Below are positions 33,311-46,206 of a stretch of DNA of 64,000 nt, one piece after another. The DNA comes from Ehretia macrophylla (taxonomy: Eukaryota > Streptophyta > Magnoliopsida > Boraginales > Ehretiaceae): contig CM075768.1 of the NCBI GenBank assembly GCA_037974665.1, positions 3,498,501 to 3,562,500 of the forward strand, given 5' to 3'. The stretch's first letter is position 1. Each line of letters begins with the position of its first letter. The notes beneath the pieces are model-generated. The model searched no databases. It had not been told where the DNA came from and was given only the letters and a program-made list of their open reading frames with translations. A program made the position numbers and the translations under genes.

Positions 33311-33543
33311 TTAATTGGCCTCATTAGTCTTCAACACATTCAAAACAATTGCAAAAATTTATTCCTTGTCTCTCTTCCCCCCTCCCCCCCCCCCCCCCCC
33401 CTCTCATCCTCTTAGCCGTGACTTCCATGGAGGAAAAGAGAGAAAATTTGCTTCTTCAACCTTCAAGCTCTAGCTCCTCCAAGCCTATTTCAAGTAGATA
33501 CAAGTGTTCCAAAGCTCAAACCTAGCATTCCTTGATCATTTAG

Positions 33544-34929
33544 GTGAGAGAGAATCATCTTTTTGTGCATTTTTGCTAACTAGGGTTAACTTTTATTTTT
33601 TATAAATGTTGATTATTGCTTTATAAATGCTTATGAATGCTTCTAATACTTTCTAAAATGCCTAGAGAATACTCTTTTGTAAGCTAATAGCATTTGTTAT
33701 GGCTAGAAATTAGAATTGGTAATTGGAGAAGATAATAAATAGTGCCATTGTAGGGTTTTTGAAAGAAATTGCTTATTGGATTGATTTTATACTTGTACTA
33801 GATTCTAGAGATGCTAACTAACATAGAATTATAGTTGTATGGACTTGGAATGCCTAAAACTTGGATAAAGATACAAAATTAGCTTAGGTAACAAAGAGGT
33901 TTCGGGGTAAAAGCGAATCCGGGTTGATTTGATCGATATATCTGGTGTTCTTGGGGTATATAGGTGTTAGATATGCTTTTCTAACGCTTGTTTGGGCACC
34001 GGTTAGGGTATGTGTAGTTCAAATGCACAAAGGGAAAAACCGGTGTTTTGTAGGAAACGAGGGCTATCGGGTGGACTTAAGTGTTAAAAGGGTGTCATAT
34101 TGTGGGGGTTGGAGGATAGGATAGTTCGTTTGTGAATTGGGAACCTTGTCTTCCAGCTAGAAGCTAAAAAGTCTTTGTTAACAAAGGGGAAAAGTGAAAA
34201 ATTGATTGTTTGAGCTCACCTAGTGACTTGTAGATGCTTATAATGTGTGTAAGTGCATTTCTAAAGTAACTGTGAGCTTTTGGTAAAGTTTGTGAGAAAT
34301 GTGGCATTGACCCCCTTTGTGCTCGTATGGTTATTTTCATGTTAATGCTTGTATCATATAGTTATTTTCATGTTAATACATATATTGTACTTGTTCTCGA
34401 GGGCAATCTACCTTGTTGTCCTTCCTATGTGTTATTGTTTTATTTTATTATTATATTGTCATTGGATTTAAATGCATTGCATAGTGGTTGCGCAACCATA
34501 GTGTCAGGAGATGATGTATTGGATATCAGCTGGGCTGCAGTGGGCTTGCCAGTGGATATTCGATCTCCGTGCTCGAGTTCCTCACTCGCCTGGTCCGGAG
34601 ATTGCTAAGGGGTGTTGGGTTGTAGAATTTCCGGGGTACATTCGAAGTACACCCACTAGAGTGTTTGGGGTTCATGTTGGCTTATCGTGATCGAGATCAT
34701 GGTTCGTGGATCGTGGTTGAGAATTGAATAATTGGAGTGATAACCGATTGTATCCTCTTTAAATGTGGTATTTAATTAATTTCTATTGTTTATTACTTAT
34801 TGTTATTAGTGTTTGATATTCCAATGTTGTATTGCACGAATCCCCTTATAAATGTTTTCCCATAACTGTTCCCCTCCCTCACTAAGTATATATTATTTGT
34901 ATACTCACTCCTCATCATGAATCTTTCAG
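33544..34929 (+). other. Predicted intron inside sLTR-C
   Basis: Donor TTTAG|GTGAGAG, acceptor ATGAATCTTTCAG|TTT, about 1.39 kb. Contains the palindromic box and the conserved hairpin 22 nt before the acceptor. Confidence 0.5.
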
Positions 34930-35412
34930 TTTTAGCCAAAGAAAGTGAAGTTCATGTTTCATGATAGTTCGTGCTTGAAAGGATGCATAACGTGTTATGT
35001 AGTGTGGATTGTAAAATGCTGGAAAGATGTTCTTTCGATGAGTTGTATATATTCAAAGTATAAGTAATGTAATTCAAGTTAATTAGATCATTAGGGTAGT
35101 TTGATTTCATAGCTTATGTAATAGGATAGCATAGTTTATATTCAATGCATGTATGTAGTATTTTAAGGAAGAGTAGGTTAGTCTTTGTATTCGGAACTTT
35201 TGTTGTGAACCAAGGCTTAGATGGCCTTGAGGAGTTGTGTATGTTTGGATACGGTACTGGTCCATTTATATGTTGTGTGCAAGTAAACTGTTTGTTCTAT
35301 AAATAGGGGAAACTCTGTCCGTTTTTCCTAAATTTTGTGACCGGGTTGGAATTTGGTTGAGAATAGCATGGTTAATAGAGTCCCCAGTCTTGCGAGGGAT
35401 CGGGGTGTTACA

Positions 35413-35993
35413 GGCAATATGAAAGAACTATCAGAATTCTAGAAGACATGTTGCGAGCTTGTGTCTTGGACTTTAGTAAGAGCTGGGAGAAATACTTACC
35501 TCTTGCGGAGTTTGCATACAACAATAGTTACGAAGCTACTATTGGTATGGCTCCCTATGAGGCATTATATGGCCGTAAATGCAAATCTCTATTGTACTGG
35601 GATGAGGATGGAGAAATGAGAACAGTTGATCTGACTGTGTTGCCTGAAATGGTAAAGATGATAGATAATGTTCACCTCGTTCGGAAATGAATGCTTACAG
35701 CTCAAAGTCGTCAGAAACGTTATGCTGATAGACGTCGACATGACTTAGAATTTGTTGTGGGTGATCAAGTATTCTTAAAAATCTCTCCTCGTAAGGGTTT
35801 GATTCAGCGTGGAAAAGGTGGTAAGCTGAGTCCTAGATTTGTAGGACCATTTGAAATTACTGAAAAAGTTGGTGCTTTAGCTTACATATTGACTTTACCT
35901 CCGAGTTTGGCTAGACTACATAATGTTTTTCATGTATCAATGTTAAGAAAATATCATCCAGATCCTTCACACATCCTTGAGCCAAAACCTTTG
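35413..35993 (+). pseudogene. Tek-3 integrase C-terminal part
   Basis: Continues YERTIRILEDMLRACVLDF, LAEFAYNNSYEATIGMAPYEALYGRKC and, after an in-frame TGA near 35688, MLTAQSRQKRYADRRRHDLEFVVGDQVFLKISPRKG, GKLSPRFVGPFEITEKV and NVFHVSMLRKYHPDPSH. The Tek-3 frame is cut after LEPKPL at 35993. Residues beyond that in the same open frame are sLTR-D sequence, not protein. It resumes at 57798. Confidence 0.9.
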
Positions 35994-37918
35994 TGTAAGG
36001 ACCCGTACTTAAAATCCCGTCATATTAGGAATTTATTTAAACTTAGAAAATATATTAAGTCTAGCATATCAAACTAAGCATTCGTTTCAATTCAAGAGGA
36101 AAAGATTAACTCGGTAGGTACAATAGATAGTTTGAGTGTTAAAAAGTTAGAAATATTAGATCTAGTAACTTCCATGATTTTATTGATTAGTTACCTTGGT
36201 TACGAACTACTAGGAATAATATATGATAGTTATATAACAATCATAACTTATGTAGGAAATTAGCATATTCATTAAGTAGCTAAAAAGATATTTAGCTTTA
36301 AAAGTTTACGAATCAAAGTTATTGATCAACCTTGTATTTACCCTTAAAGCGTGGTTAGTTAACTTTATAGATATTACCTAACTTCTAAAACGATGCTTAC
36401 TATAACTCAGGATACATTTAGACAATATAAACTTAGATAGTAGAGTTAAGTTAAAGGCAATAAACATATTAGACTTATATGAAAGTACTTTCCAATCAAA
36501 AGACTTAGTATATATTAAAAGACACATTAAATAGTTAAGGATTGTAAGTAAATAGCAATGTTAACTCATGAAATGGAAGAGTTGATAAATAAATCTAGTG
36601 GATCGTATTAGGATTAGCACTAAAAACTTTCAAAATAAATTAAGAATAGTAAGCATGGTTCAATTGGTTTTGTTCTACTTGATTAATCGCTCCAGATAAA
36701 ATATAGGAATATATATAAAAATATGACATAGGAAATACAGTAACTGGATAACAAAACTATGTAACATTTATGGTTTTTGAAATAAAAGAAAGGTATGCTA
36801 GCTATATAATATTTTTGTGCTTAGATATTTATTACCAAGTTAGAAGTGTTAATTTATGGATATGGCTATATACTAGTTGGTACGCTAAATAGTTGGGATT
36901 ATAATGAGTTAACTAGATAGCAACTTCAATCTGTAAAATGAAAAGAATGGAAATACTATAATTAGATAGTAGTAGATCTGATACTAACACTTCCAAAATA
37001 AGTTATTAGGGAACGACAAGTTTAAGCAAAATTTACTTGGATTGCTCCATTAGTAATAGGTAGGTTGATAAGTACAAATGGATGATTAAGAATATTAGGA
37101 TTTATCGGGTCTATAGTTTGGATTAATCTTACTGGATTATTAATTTTACTAGATCTATTATTGAAAACAATTAGGCGAATTAAGAACGTTAATGTATTTT
37201 GAGTATTCGGAGCAAGGAACCACTTGGCCAGAAAATTATCTAGATAACCAATTGGCTCCTAGAGGCTACACTTGCACCACCCGTTTCACTAAAATGTTAC
37301 CACCATGGCAAGCTGCAGTATCACATTTACATCGCCACCTTGAGCAGCTTGCCAAAACCTTCTAAACGCCTAATCCTAGCGTAGCCACGATAGCACCCTG
37401 GTCTGCTAGATGGCTTTGTTTGAGGGCCTCGGACATTGCAAGCACAATATCGTGCCTTTGTGCAGCGTAGCAACTTGGCATGCTGATTCATTAAGCAGCC
37501 TGCTAATAAGCATACAAAGTCCACCGAATCAACCTAGTCGAATTAAATGATAGCAGCTGTTAACGTGCTAAGCTTAACGCTTGTCTTCCAAACTCTTTTG
37601 TTTCAATCATTATTATTGCCACCATATGCCAATTAAAGACCAAAGTCATCAGCAGCCTACACGTCTTAGTCCTTCACCATTCACTTAGGAAGATATCATG
37701 AGTCCAATTAGCTTAGTCATTCGACACCACTTTTAGGGACAGCCACCTGGTTGTCTTTAGCATGATCATTGCAAACATAACAATTAAATGCCTAAGGATA
37801 GGTTACACTAATCAACACCGCGTAGCTCCTCCTCGCTGTCATCATGCATGCACGCCTAAAGCTTACACGAGTTGATCAGCTAATGTGTTATCATCACCAC
37901 GATCAAAACCCAAGACCC

Positions 37919-37926
37919 TATATAAA
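37919..37926 (+). promoter_or_regulatory. TATA box in sLTR-D
   Basis: TATATAAA in a CCC-TATATAAA-CTTC context, about 1.9 kb into the LTR. It is followed by leader-like sequence and a possible donor CAG|GTTAGG at 38033, giving an unusually long U3. Confidence 0.55.
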
Positions 37927-38388
37927 CTTCTTACCTTCGGCTGTAGCAAAGTACACCAACTAGTATCTTGATTCACACACAAGTTAATATATATTTCGCC
38001 TTTGCTTACCAAGTCAGCAGCATATGAATCAGGTTAGGAAATTTTATGTAAAGAGCATTTCATTTACTAATATGTATATATAGTTTCTTTAAGGAAGAAA
38101 CTGTGTGTATAGCTAGTTTGCTCTAATCATATATATTGGTAAGAATATATATATATAAGTATAATAGGCTAGCCTATGTACACTAGCTAGTAAGGATTTG
38201 CGTGAGGAGAAGTTCTGTAGAATTCATGTTTACTAATGTATCTATATTATATAAGAAGAAACTCATGCATATGAGGGTAATTTGTTACTGTTGGCTATAC
38301 GAAATTAGTTAGTTTACTTATGGAAGTTTGTTATCATAAGGTCATATACATGAATTACATGTGAGGAAAAATTTCTATAAAACTCATG

Positions 38389-38419
<31 letters not shown>

Positions 38420-39077
38420 AGCTAATATTAGATAGAAACTCGTGCATGTGAGGAGATTTTATTGAAAGTAGCATCTTTATTATGTGTTTATATGTTTACC
38501 AGAAAGTTATAATGAGTTAACCTATGCAGTTTAGATAGTTCGTACGTGAGGTGGATTCATACATTAATTTTGCTAAGTTGTAATGTGTAGTTAGTAGATT
38601 GTAAAATTGTTGATACATGTAAGGTTGATTCTTGGAGAATACAGAGAGAGTTTATAACATGGAAATCTTGATTATAAAAGAGGACACCAGCTTAATTGAA
38701 TCATAATGAACTTTAATAATGTAATGTCCTAAATACGTTAGTTAAGAGTTTAACTAGTGATATAAATACTTTATGTTAATTTAACTTGAATTGTATGTTG
38801 GAGATATGTCCTAATGTTATATAATTAGATGACCTATTTTGAGATATTTTGGCATTAATTTGTACCTAATGACAATTACGTCTATATGTCTGTTTACATA
38901 TTGACTTGTTTGTGACGTTCATATTCTCCGCCATTCCTATTATATGAATGTGTCCTTAATATTTTTCGGAGAAGAAATATATTCTAAAAGAGTTTAGAAT
39001 ACGTTGGCATATATCTTCGATATGATAAACATTCAAAATGATTCATAACCCTAAGATTATTCGACCGGGACTAGAAT

Positions 39078-42000
39078 TGTGACGCCCAAGATCACTACCG
39101 TACACTTATTAACTATTGCATCCACTATTTGCGCATTTTTACTGTGCATTACTTGTTACATTCTGTGGTTACTATTCATCACGTTTTTCAATTACTTATT
39201 TTTTTTGAATTAATATTTTTCTTAAATCATATTAATTATTTTAGGAATGAGAAAAATGAGCATTTGAGCGATTAGTGTTGAGAGCACCCATTTAGATAAT
39301 GTTTTATTGAAACTAGTGAATAGTGTTACGTAGTCTAACTTTATATTTTAGTTAGGTAGATTTTTAAATTGCATTTTAAACTTAATGGAGTAAGTTTTGA
39401 GCTATTACCTAAAGACTAAATCAGCCCCGCTTAATTAATATACCCCTTATACACCACATACATACATATAACATAGAAGAAAATAAAAATTAAAAGCCCT
39501 AAAGAGTGCCCCCCAAACCCGACAGCCCCATAGGAGAGGAAGGAGAGAATTTTGCTCATCAATTCTTGGATTCAAGCCCTTGCAAACTAGGAGCAAGTGT
39601 TTTTGTATGTCCTCTAGCATCCTACAAGCTCCTATACACTTGTGGTGAGGGATTTTTGCATTTTTTTGTATATATAAAGTTTGTATCAAAATGTTGAATT
39701 TCTAGATTTGTTGCTATTGGCTTATGATATGCCCAAATCTTGTTATATATGATGTGTACATGTTGTAGAGACCAAGTTTATGTCATTGTTCCACTTTTTA
39801 AAGGGTTAAATTCGTTGGTTGATTATAGGGTGTGAATAGTGAAGAAATTTTAGGGTTTGGAGGAAATGAGCAATATAGCTTGATTAAATGTTTCAATTAG
39901 TTGCCTTAGATGTTAATGAGGGTAGATTAATGGCCCCGTGTGGTTTAATTGCTCGGAATTTGGCTAAAATGTGAAATTGGTGACTTTTAGAAAGGGGTTT
40001 TGAGTGTAATGCGAATTTGGGTTTATTTAGTCATCACATTTAGTGTTCTTAGGCTATATAGGTGCTAGATATGCTTTTCTAAACCTCGGTTGAGTTCCGG
40101 TTAGGGTACTTGTAGTGTAAATGCATAAAGAGGTAAATTCAGACTTTTCGGGTAATTGTGATTTAAAGTGTGATTTCAATGTACTAAGTGGTGTCATTAA
40201 GTGTCAATAGGAAAGTAGTATAGGTTGGTTGCATATCTTGAACTTCGTATTCTGTTTGGAAGCTAATTAGCCTTGGTGAACAAAGGGGTTTTGGGTCAAA
40301 CGTAAATCCAGGTGAATTTGATTGTTATATTTGGTGTTCTTAGGGTAAGTGGGGACTAAATGTGTTTTTCTAACTCTTGGTTGAGCTTTTGTTAAGATAC
40401 TTGTAGTACAAACACGCAAAGGGGTAATTTGGGCTTTTGTGGCTAATACGGGTTAATGAATGATTTCAAGGGTTCTAAGTGTGCCATAATGTGTAACTAG
40501 AAGATTAGAATAGTTAGTTTGTGAATCTTGAGCCTTAGCCTTCGGTTTGAAGTTAAATGACTTAGGATAACAAAAGGGGAAAACGCGGGAATTGGGTATT
40601 TTGGCACTTGTATTGTCAGGTAGTTGCTTGTTGTGTATTTAAATGCATTCTAGAGTATATTTGAGCTTTTTGTAGAGTTTCGTGAAAAATGTGTTGATAA
40701 CCCCTTTGTGCACATATAGTTATTTTCATATTTAATGTTTAGATCTTGTTCTAATGTTTATATTGCTTGTATTTTGTTAAAGATCAAATTCTAATAGACA
40801 TTGTATGCTAAGTGAGTAGGACTATAAGGATAACTCATCTAGTTATATGATTATTGATTGTTGTAAATAAGAGTAATTGGAATTTATAACTTATAATCTT
40901 AACTTGACGGTATTTGATGCTTTTAATGTCTTATATGCTGTCTAATGACATGGTAAGGTGAACTTTGTAGCCAATTGTATGTGGAATATGAACTTGTGTG
41001 AATAAGTGATTATAAATATAACTTCTATTGCTGTAGGGTTGAGTTAAGTAAGAGTTGAGTTAGAATTGATATAGTTAATTGCTAAACTTATATGAACACC
41101 CTAGGGTTACATATTTGCTCTAATTCGGGAAAGTTGAAGTAAATCGGAGCTATTCTCTTGCGTGCTTGGCTTAATCCAGGTGAGGGAGTCTTCATCCTTA
41201 TGTGCATAATAGTTTATTTACTTGTACATAGATTACGTGCACTTATTGTCTATATCTTGTGTGTGAGGACAACCTACTTTGTTGTCCCTCAACCATGTGT
41301 TTATTGATTTATTCTATTGTTATCATTTTGAATGCATTGCATCGTGGTTGCGCAACCATTTGGGCATGGTAGTGTCGTGAAAACCGTACGGCATCGGGCT
41401 TGCCGGTCTACCTTGGCTACCATGGTTGCCCAGTCCTTCTCTCGCTTGGGATGCCGCCCCGGGAGAGTTGGGTCGTAGGATTTCGGTGTACATCCAGAGT
41501 ACACCCAACTTGGAGTTATAAGGGGATGCTAGCTTATCGTTATCAGTGACATTATTCTTCGGATTTCTGTTCGTGGTTCGAGAATTGGATTATTCAAGAT
41601 CATTGAGATTATATCATTTTATTGTGTGGTATTTCATTAAATTCTTGTGTCTAATTATTGTATAATACATGTATTTGTTGTATTGCACGTACCCCGAGAT
41701 ACTATTCCCGTTTCTCCTTCCTCACTGGGCATACGTGTTTGGTATGCTCACCCTCATTGCTAACAATTTCATATAAAACAAGTTCAGCTTCCCTTGAGCC
41801 TGCTGAGAACAAGACTTGTCAGACTCCTTGACTACGTGATACCTTGCTGCTAATTTTTGTGGATACTTGTATATGCTTCATAGGCCCTAGCGCCAAGTAG
41901 ATGTTAGTTGCTTATAGTCTATTTTGTGACCTATGGTCTTGTATATATTCTCGGCCTTTTGAATGTTGTAAAGTGTTGTAGGTTTAGCCAACATGTTTGG

Positions 42001-42443
42001 CAGGATTGTAAATGACTGTAATAACTTAATGTATTTTCGCTATATGTCTTTCATGCATGCTTGGGTGTGATAAGTAGATGATTGATGGTCTCTAATTACA
42101 AGAAGGGTTTATAGACAAGGTTAGAGTGGTGTGATAAGTGATTTTATAACATAGTATTTCAATGGTTGAATCCCACGCGTGCTTGTGTGCTTATCTTGTT
42201 GTTTTATCTAAGGCCCGGATGGCCTTGAGACGGGGCATAGCTGGTTGGTTAGAGTTGGATTTGTAGAAAAATGTTGGATTATGGTTTTGTGATTATATTC
42301 GGTTGTTCACAGGTTATCAGTTAATCCTATAAACAGGAGAGACTCCGTCCGTTTTTTCTCATTTTTTGTGACTTGGGATTGGGATCGGGTTGTATATAGT
42401 GGATTTATAGAGCTCTATTTCCGTGAGGGAACGGGTTGTTACA
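39078..42443 (+). repeat. sLTR-F, solo gypsy LTR
   Basis: 3366 bp, ends TGTGACGCCCAAGATC and GAACGGGTTGTTACA, perfect duplication AGAAT (39073-39077 and 42444-42448). Donor TGTG|GTGAGGG at 39645. Box TGGTTGCGCAACCA at 41345-41358, perfect hairpin GGTGTAC-atccaga-GTACACC at 41485-41505, and hairpin TGGGCATAC-gtgtttg-GTATGCTCA at 41726-41750 (one G-T pair). The acceptor at the expected distance reads TTTCAT, perhaps decayed; a TTCAG lies at 41782-41786. A degenerate duplication of about 290 bp spans about 39990-40565. Confidence 0.94.
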
Positions 42444-43275
42444 AGAATAATCTAGTACGAGCTATCATATGTAAGTTACCTTTGATTAACATAGAGATGT
42501 TAATGATAAAGGATGGTGAGCCTTGTGCCATAACAGCATAGGGATGCGACTGACTTACATATGGGTGATTGTTAGTTGAACGAATCACTGAATGGGACCA
42601 GAATAACAAACTACATGACTTTGGATTAATAGTTTGTTATTCGTTGCGAATTATGCAAATTAGTCCTTTGACTTGAGAAATTATGGCTACCGGTTATATC
42701 AGGGGCTAAATACTGTGTTTGGACAATATTCGTCTTCCAAAAGGTGGGTTACGGCCTTTCGCGTTTTAGTTTTGTGGTATGAACTGACAGGTAATTATCA
42801 AGATATGATCTGTTAACCTCCAACGTGAGGCGATATCCTATGTGATCTTATTTCGATTGTTGAATGAGGAAGTCCTCGGCCGGAGCACATAACAGATGGA
42901 ATGATGGAAAGGGTTCCATAGGTGTCACCTTTCATTCCACCGATTCGATCTATGCATAGAATCGTTTAGTGGACTTAATCATATCATGGTCCCCACAACG
43001 ATCGAGACATATTTAATGAAAGGATCAGACTCACGCTAATCCGCGACTATAAATAGATTCATAAAAGTTGGACTTCATTACCGTATAAATTGTCATGATA
43101 CGCATATGTTGTTAGACGTAACTCTTGAACATAAGGGTATTCCGGAGAATGACGGAGACATTCTCGGAATAGATTAAAAGTGTTTAATAGTCCCTCATCG
43201 CTATACGGTTATAAATCTAGAAAGTCACACACAAAAAAAACATCGAGAATAAGGCAATTAACGAGCTTGATATTA

Positions 43276-43654
43276 AGTTGGAAACACGTTAAAGAGTTAA
43301 CGTTGTTTATTTTGGACGTTAATAGTTAAGAGGGCCAAAAGTACAAATACTGAAAGTATTGGGGTCAAAGTGCAAATACTGAGTTGGAAACACGTTAAAG
43401 TGTTAACGGTTAAATGGGCCAAAAATGTAATTTTTGAAAGTTTTGGGGCCAAAGTATAAATACTAAAAAGTGTTAGGGCATGAGTGCAAATAGATTTAAG
43501 GGTCAATCTTTAATTAATTATTCTAAAGGGTTTAGAATTAATTAATGTTTGTCTTCACTAAAAGACAAACAACAACTTGCACTGAAAGACAAAATACTAA
43601 AAGACAAAACACAAAAGGACAAAAGACAACTTGTACTAAAAGACAAACAACAAG
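43276..43654 (+). repeat. Degenerate direct repeats in cLTR-E
   Basis: GTTGGAAACACGTTAAAG occurs near 43276 and again near 43383, each followed by GGCCAAAA / CAAATACT / GGGGYCAAAG units. From about 43556 AAAAGACAAA-like units recur several times, continuing past TD-1 at 55043. This occupies the presumed U3. Confidence 0.7.
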
Positions 43655-46206
43655 TGTAACACCCCGATCCCTCTCGAGATCGGGAGTTCTATCAATCAAT
43701 CTAATCACAACCTAAATCCAAACCCGGGCATAATTTTCAGGGAAAACGGACGGAGTCTCCCCTGTTTCTAGGCAAAATATAAAATCTGCAATAGCATTTA
43801 AATGGACCAACGCTGTGTCCAACCAAACAAAACTTCCTCAAGGCCATCCGAGCCTCGGTTTTCAACAATTAAACTCAGCAGGTATACATACATTTTCAAT
43901 TTAAAAGCTAACCTATCTCTTTTCATTTTTGACTAGTACATTCAAACTAGACAATTAACCATACTAAGCTACTGCATAAAATAAACTATCATGCCATTCT
44001 AACTCTTTTCCTTTGGACAATACAAACATGCATTGAAGATAAGCTATGCTAACTGATTACATAAACTAGCTTATCAATTCACCTCAACTACTTAGCTAAA
44101 TTTAAATTATATTTCTTTTAGCAATAAATACCTACAACATATGAAAACATATATCTTTACAACTTCGACACTCAAGCCACATAGGCACGCAAGACAACTC
44201 TTCAGGCAACGAACTTTCACGAAATCACGAACTTCCAACTAACATGACATTTCCTGAAATGTGGTTGTGAGGAGTGAGTATACACAACACGTATACTCAG
44301 TGAGGGAGAGACAAATATCGAGTTGGAGAGAAAGAAAGTCATGCAATGCAAATAAGACAGTTAAGCAATATAACTGATAAATAAGCAACCAAGACAAACA
44401 ATCAATACAATAAGCAATTATTGAAAGCATTAACACAACCATTCAAAGCTATACCACACTCTGAAGGCTATGGTTCACTCATACGAGCAATGTACCATTT
44501 CACGAGCGATACATCAATCTCGAGCTTGATGTTGACAACGATGACAATAAGCGCGCAACCACCTTATAACACCAGTTTGGATACCCTAGAAGTATCCATC
44601 AATTCTACGGCCCAAATCTCCCTAGAAGGCAACCCAAGCGAGAAAGGGAATAGCAGCGGAGCTAGAGCAACCAACACTGGCAACCTGAGGCTACCCAGAG
44701 AGGCCCATCACTCATGCGCGAGACACTATGCAATGCAAGACTCGATACAAGGCAATAAACGAGCGATAGCACAACAATACAAACTAGTGACAACAAACGA
44801 GATAACAAGCAATCACAATCAATACTAACATTCAACTAACTTTTCAAGCATAACAAGCAATAATAAGCTACAATAACACCAATTAAACAAGTATACCAAG
44901 CAACCCTAAGCATTCTATAGGCATAATATCAAAATAACAAGCAAAATCACAAATTGGCCCCAACTATCAAAACACTACCATTTCCAAACGAGCTACGAGT
45001 TCTGGAAACCGACTTCGCCAATCCTCCTAGGTCATCATAAGGCACGTCTAAGGACCCCGAAACCCTACTTTACCCTAGAATTCGCGCAAACCACCGATTT
45101 TCCCCTTTGCTCGTTTGAACTACAACTATACCAACTAAACACCCAACCAACGCCATAATCGCACCAAAAGTGCTTCCATGGCCTTTCGAAACAATGTCAA
45201 CACGCAAAACGAGAAAACGCCAAACTTGACATAAACGGCCCCGACTTTCACTAAGCCGTTTTTCTCATTTTTTTCATTACGCAACCTAAAAAAATCATGC
45301 ATTTAGACATTCTAGCATACCTAGCACATTTCTACATCAACAGATAGCATAACAGCACAACTTTATCGTTTCAAGAGTTTACTATTCACTAATTACTATT
45401 CATTAATCAATTTAAATTGCAATTTCGATTTTCAACTGCAGAAAATGCTAAAAAGCTATAAATACATGTTCTACAATCAACAAAGAACATTCTTTAAGCA
45501 ACGAAACGATTAAAACATCAATCTATGCATAAGTTCTAAAAATTAAAGTTTAGACATACATTTTTCAAATGCGCAACTAACGATGAAACCCTCACCTTAG
45601 ACGCTACTAGACGCTAGGAAAACCACGTTGGATGCCTCGGAAACAACCCCGTGCAAGCTCACGCGAAGATTTGACGATTTGAAGGTTGAAATCTTTTTTT
45701 TTTCTTTTTCTCCTATGGTTTTGGCCCTTTCAATTTTTTTTTCCAGATTTTCGCATGTTTTGTAATGTATTATGCATATATAAGATGACAAGTTGAAATG
45801 GTCAAAGCTTCGGTCAACCCGCTAAACCAAAACAACTATGCGCGACCTTACGAAAATGGCCATAACTTCTTCTAGAAAACTCCAATTCACGAACGGTTTG
45901 AAGCCTCAGAAACTAGACTCATAGAGCTTTCCAACCATATATAATTTGCTACCTAACTCTTCCCCAATTGGTCCAGATTTAATTCAAAAGTTGACCCAAA
46001 ATTTGACTAACTTAACATTGCATTTTTTTAATTTCTGATCCCAAGTTTGCCCTTTATTAAACATTTCAAAAATTTTCACCTTGTCCTAATTGGTCATTGT
46101 AGATGAAAAGTCAAGTAGTTTGGTCAAAGAAGGTGAAAGGTCAATAAAATGCAATTTAAATGAACTTTAAATGCTATTAAATATATGCCAGGTTTGGGGT
46201 ATCACA
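43655..46206 (-). repeat. TD-1 LTR a (leftmost, downstream end)
   Basis: Plus view TGTAACACCCCGATCCC ... GGTATCACA. Predicted intron 44254-45595 with hairpin TGAGTATAC-acaacac-GTATACTCA at 44275-44299; TATATA at 45777-45782 (minus-strand TATA box upstream of the donor). An A/C-rich stretch carries the TGCATTGCAT motif and GCGCGAG box near 44715. Confidence 0.95.

Larger units (their letters stand above)
32940..35412 (+). repeat. sLTR-C, solo gypsy LTR
   Basis: 2473 bp, ends TGTAATACACG and GATCGGGGTGTTACA, perfect duplication GGCAA (32935-32939 and 35413-35417). A TATA-like TCTATATAAT lies at 33301-33310, donor TTTAG|GTGAGAG at 33544, box TGGTTGCGCAACCA at 34485-34498, hairpin TAAGTATA-loop-TATACTCA (one mismatch) at 34883-34907 and acceptor AATCTTTCAG ending 34929. 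A C-homopolymer tract occupies about 33377-33401. Confidence 0.95.

Noticed and set aside
34327..34608. 93-codon frame in sLTR-C
   Set aside because: Runs through the palindromic box of a solo LTR with no homologous frame in other copies.
37327..37524. Possible host gene in the GC-richer stretch 37200-37950
   Set aside because: No frame with recognisable domains on either strand; position just upstream of a TATA box within sLTR-D fits U3.
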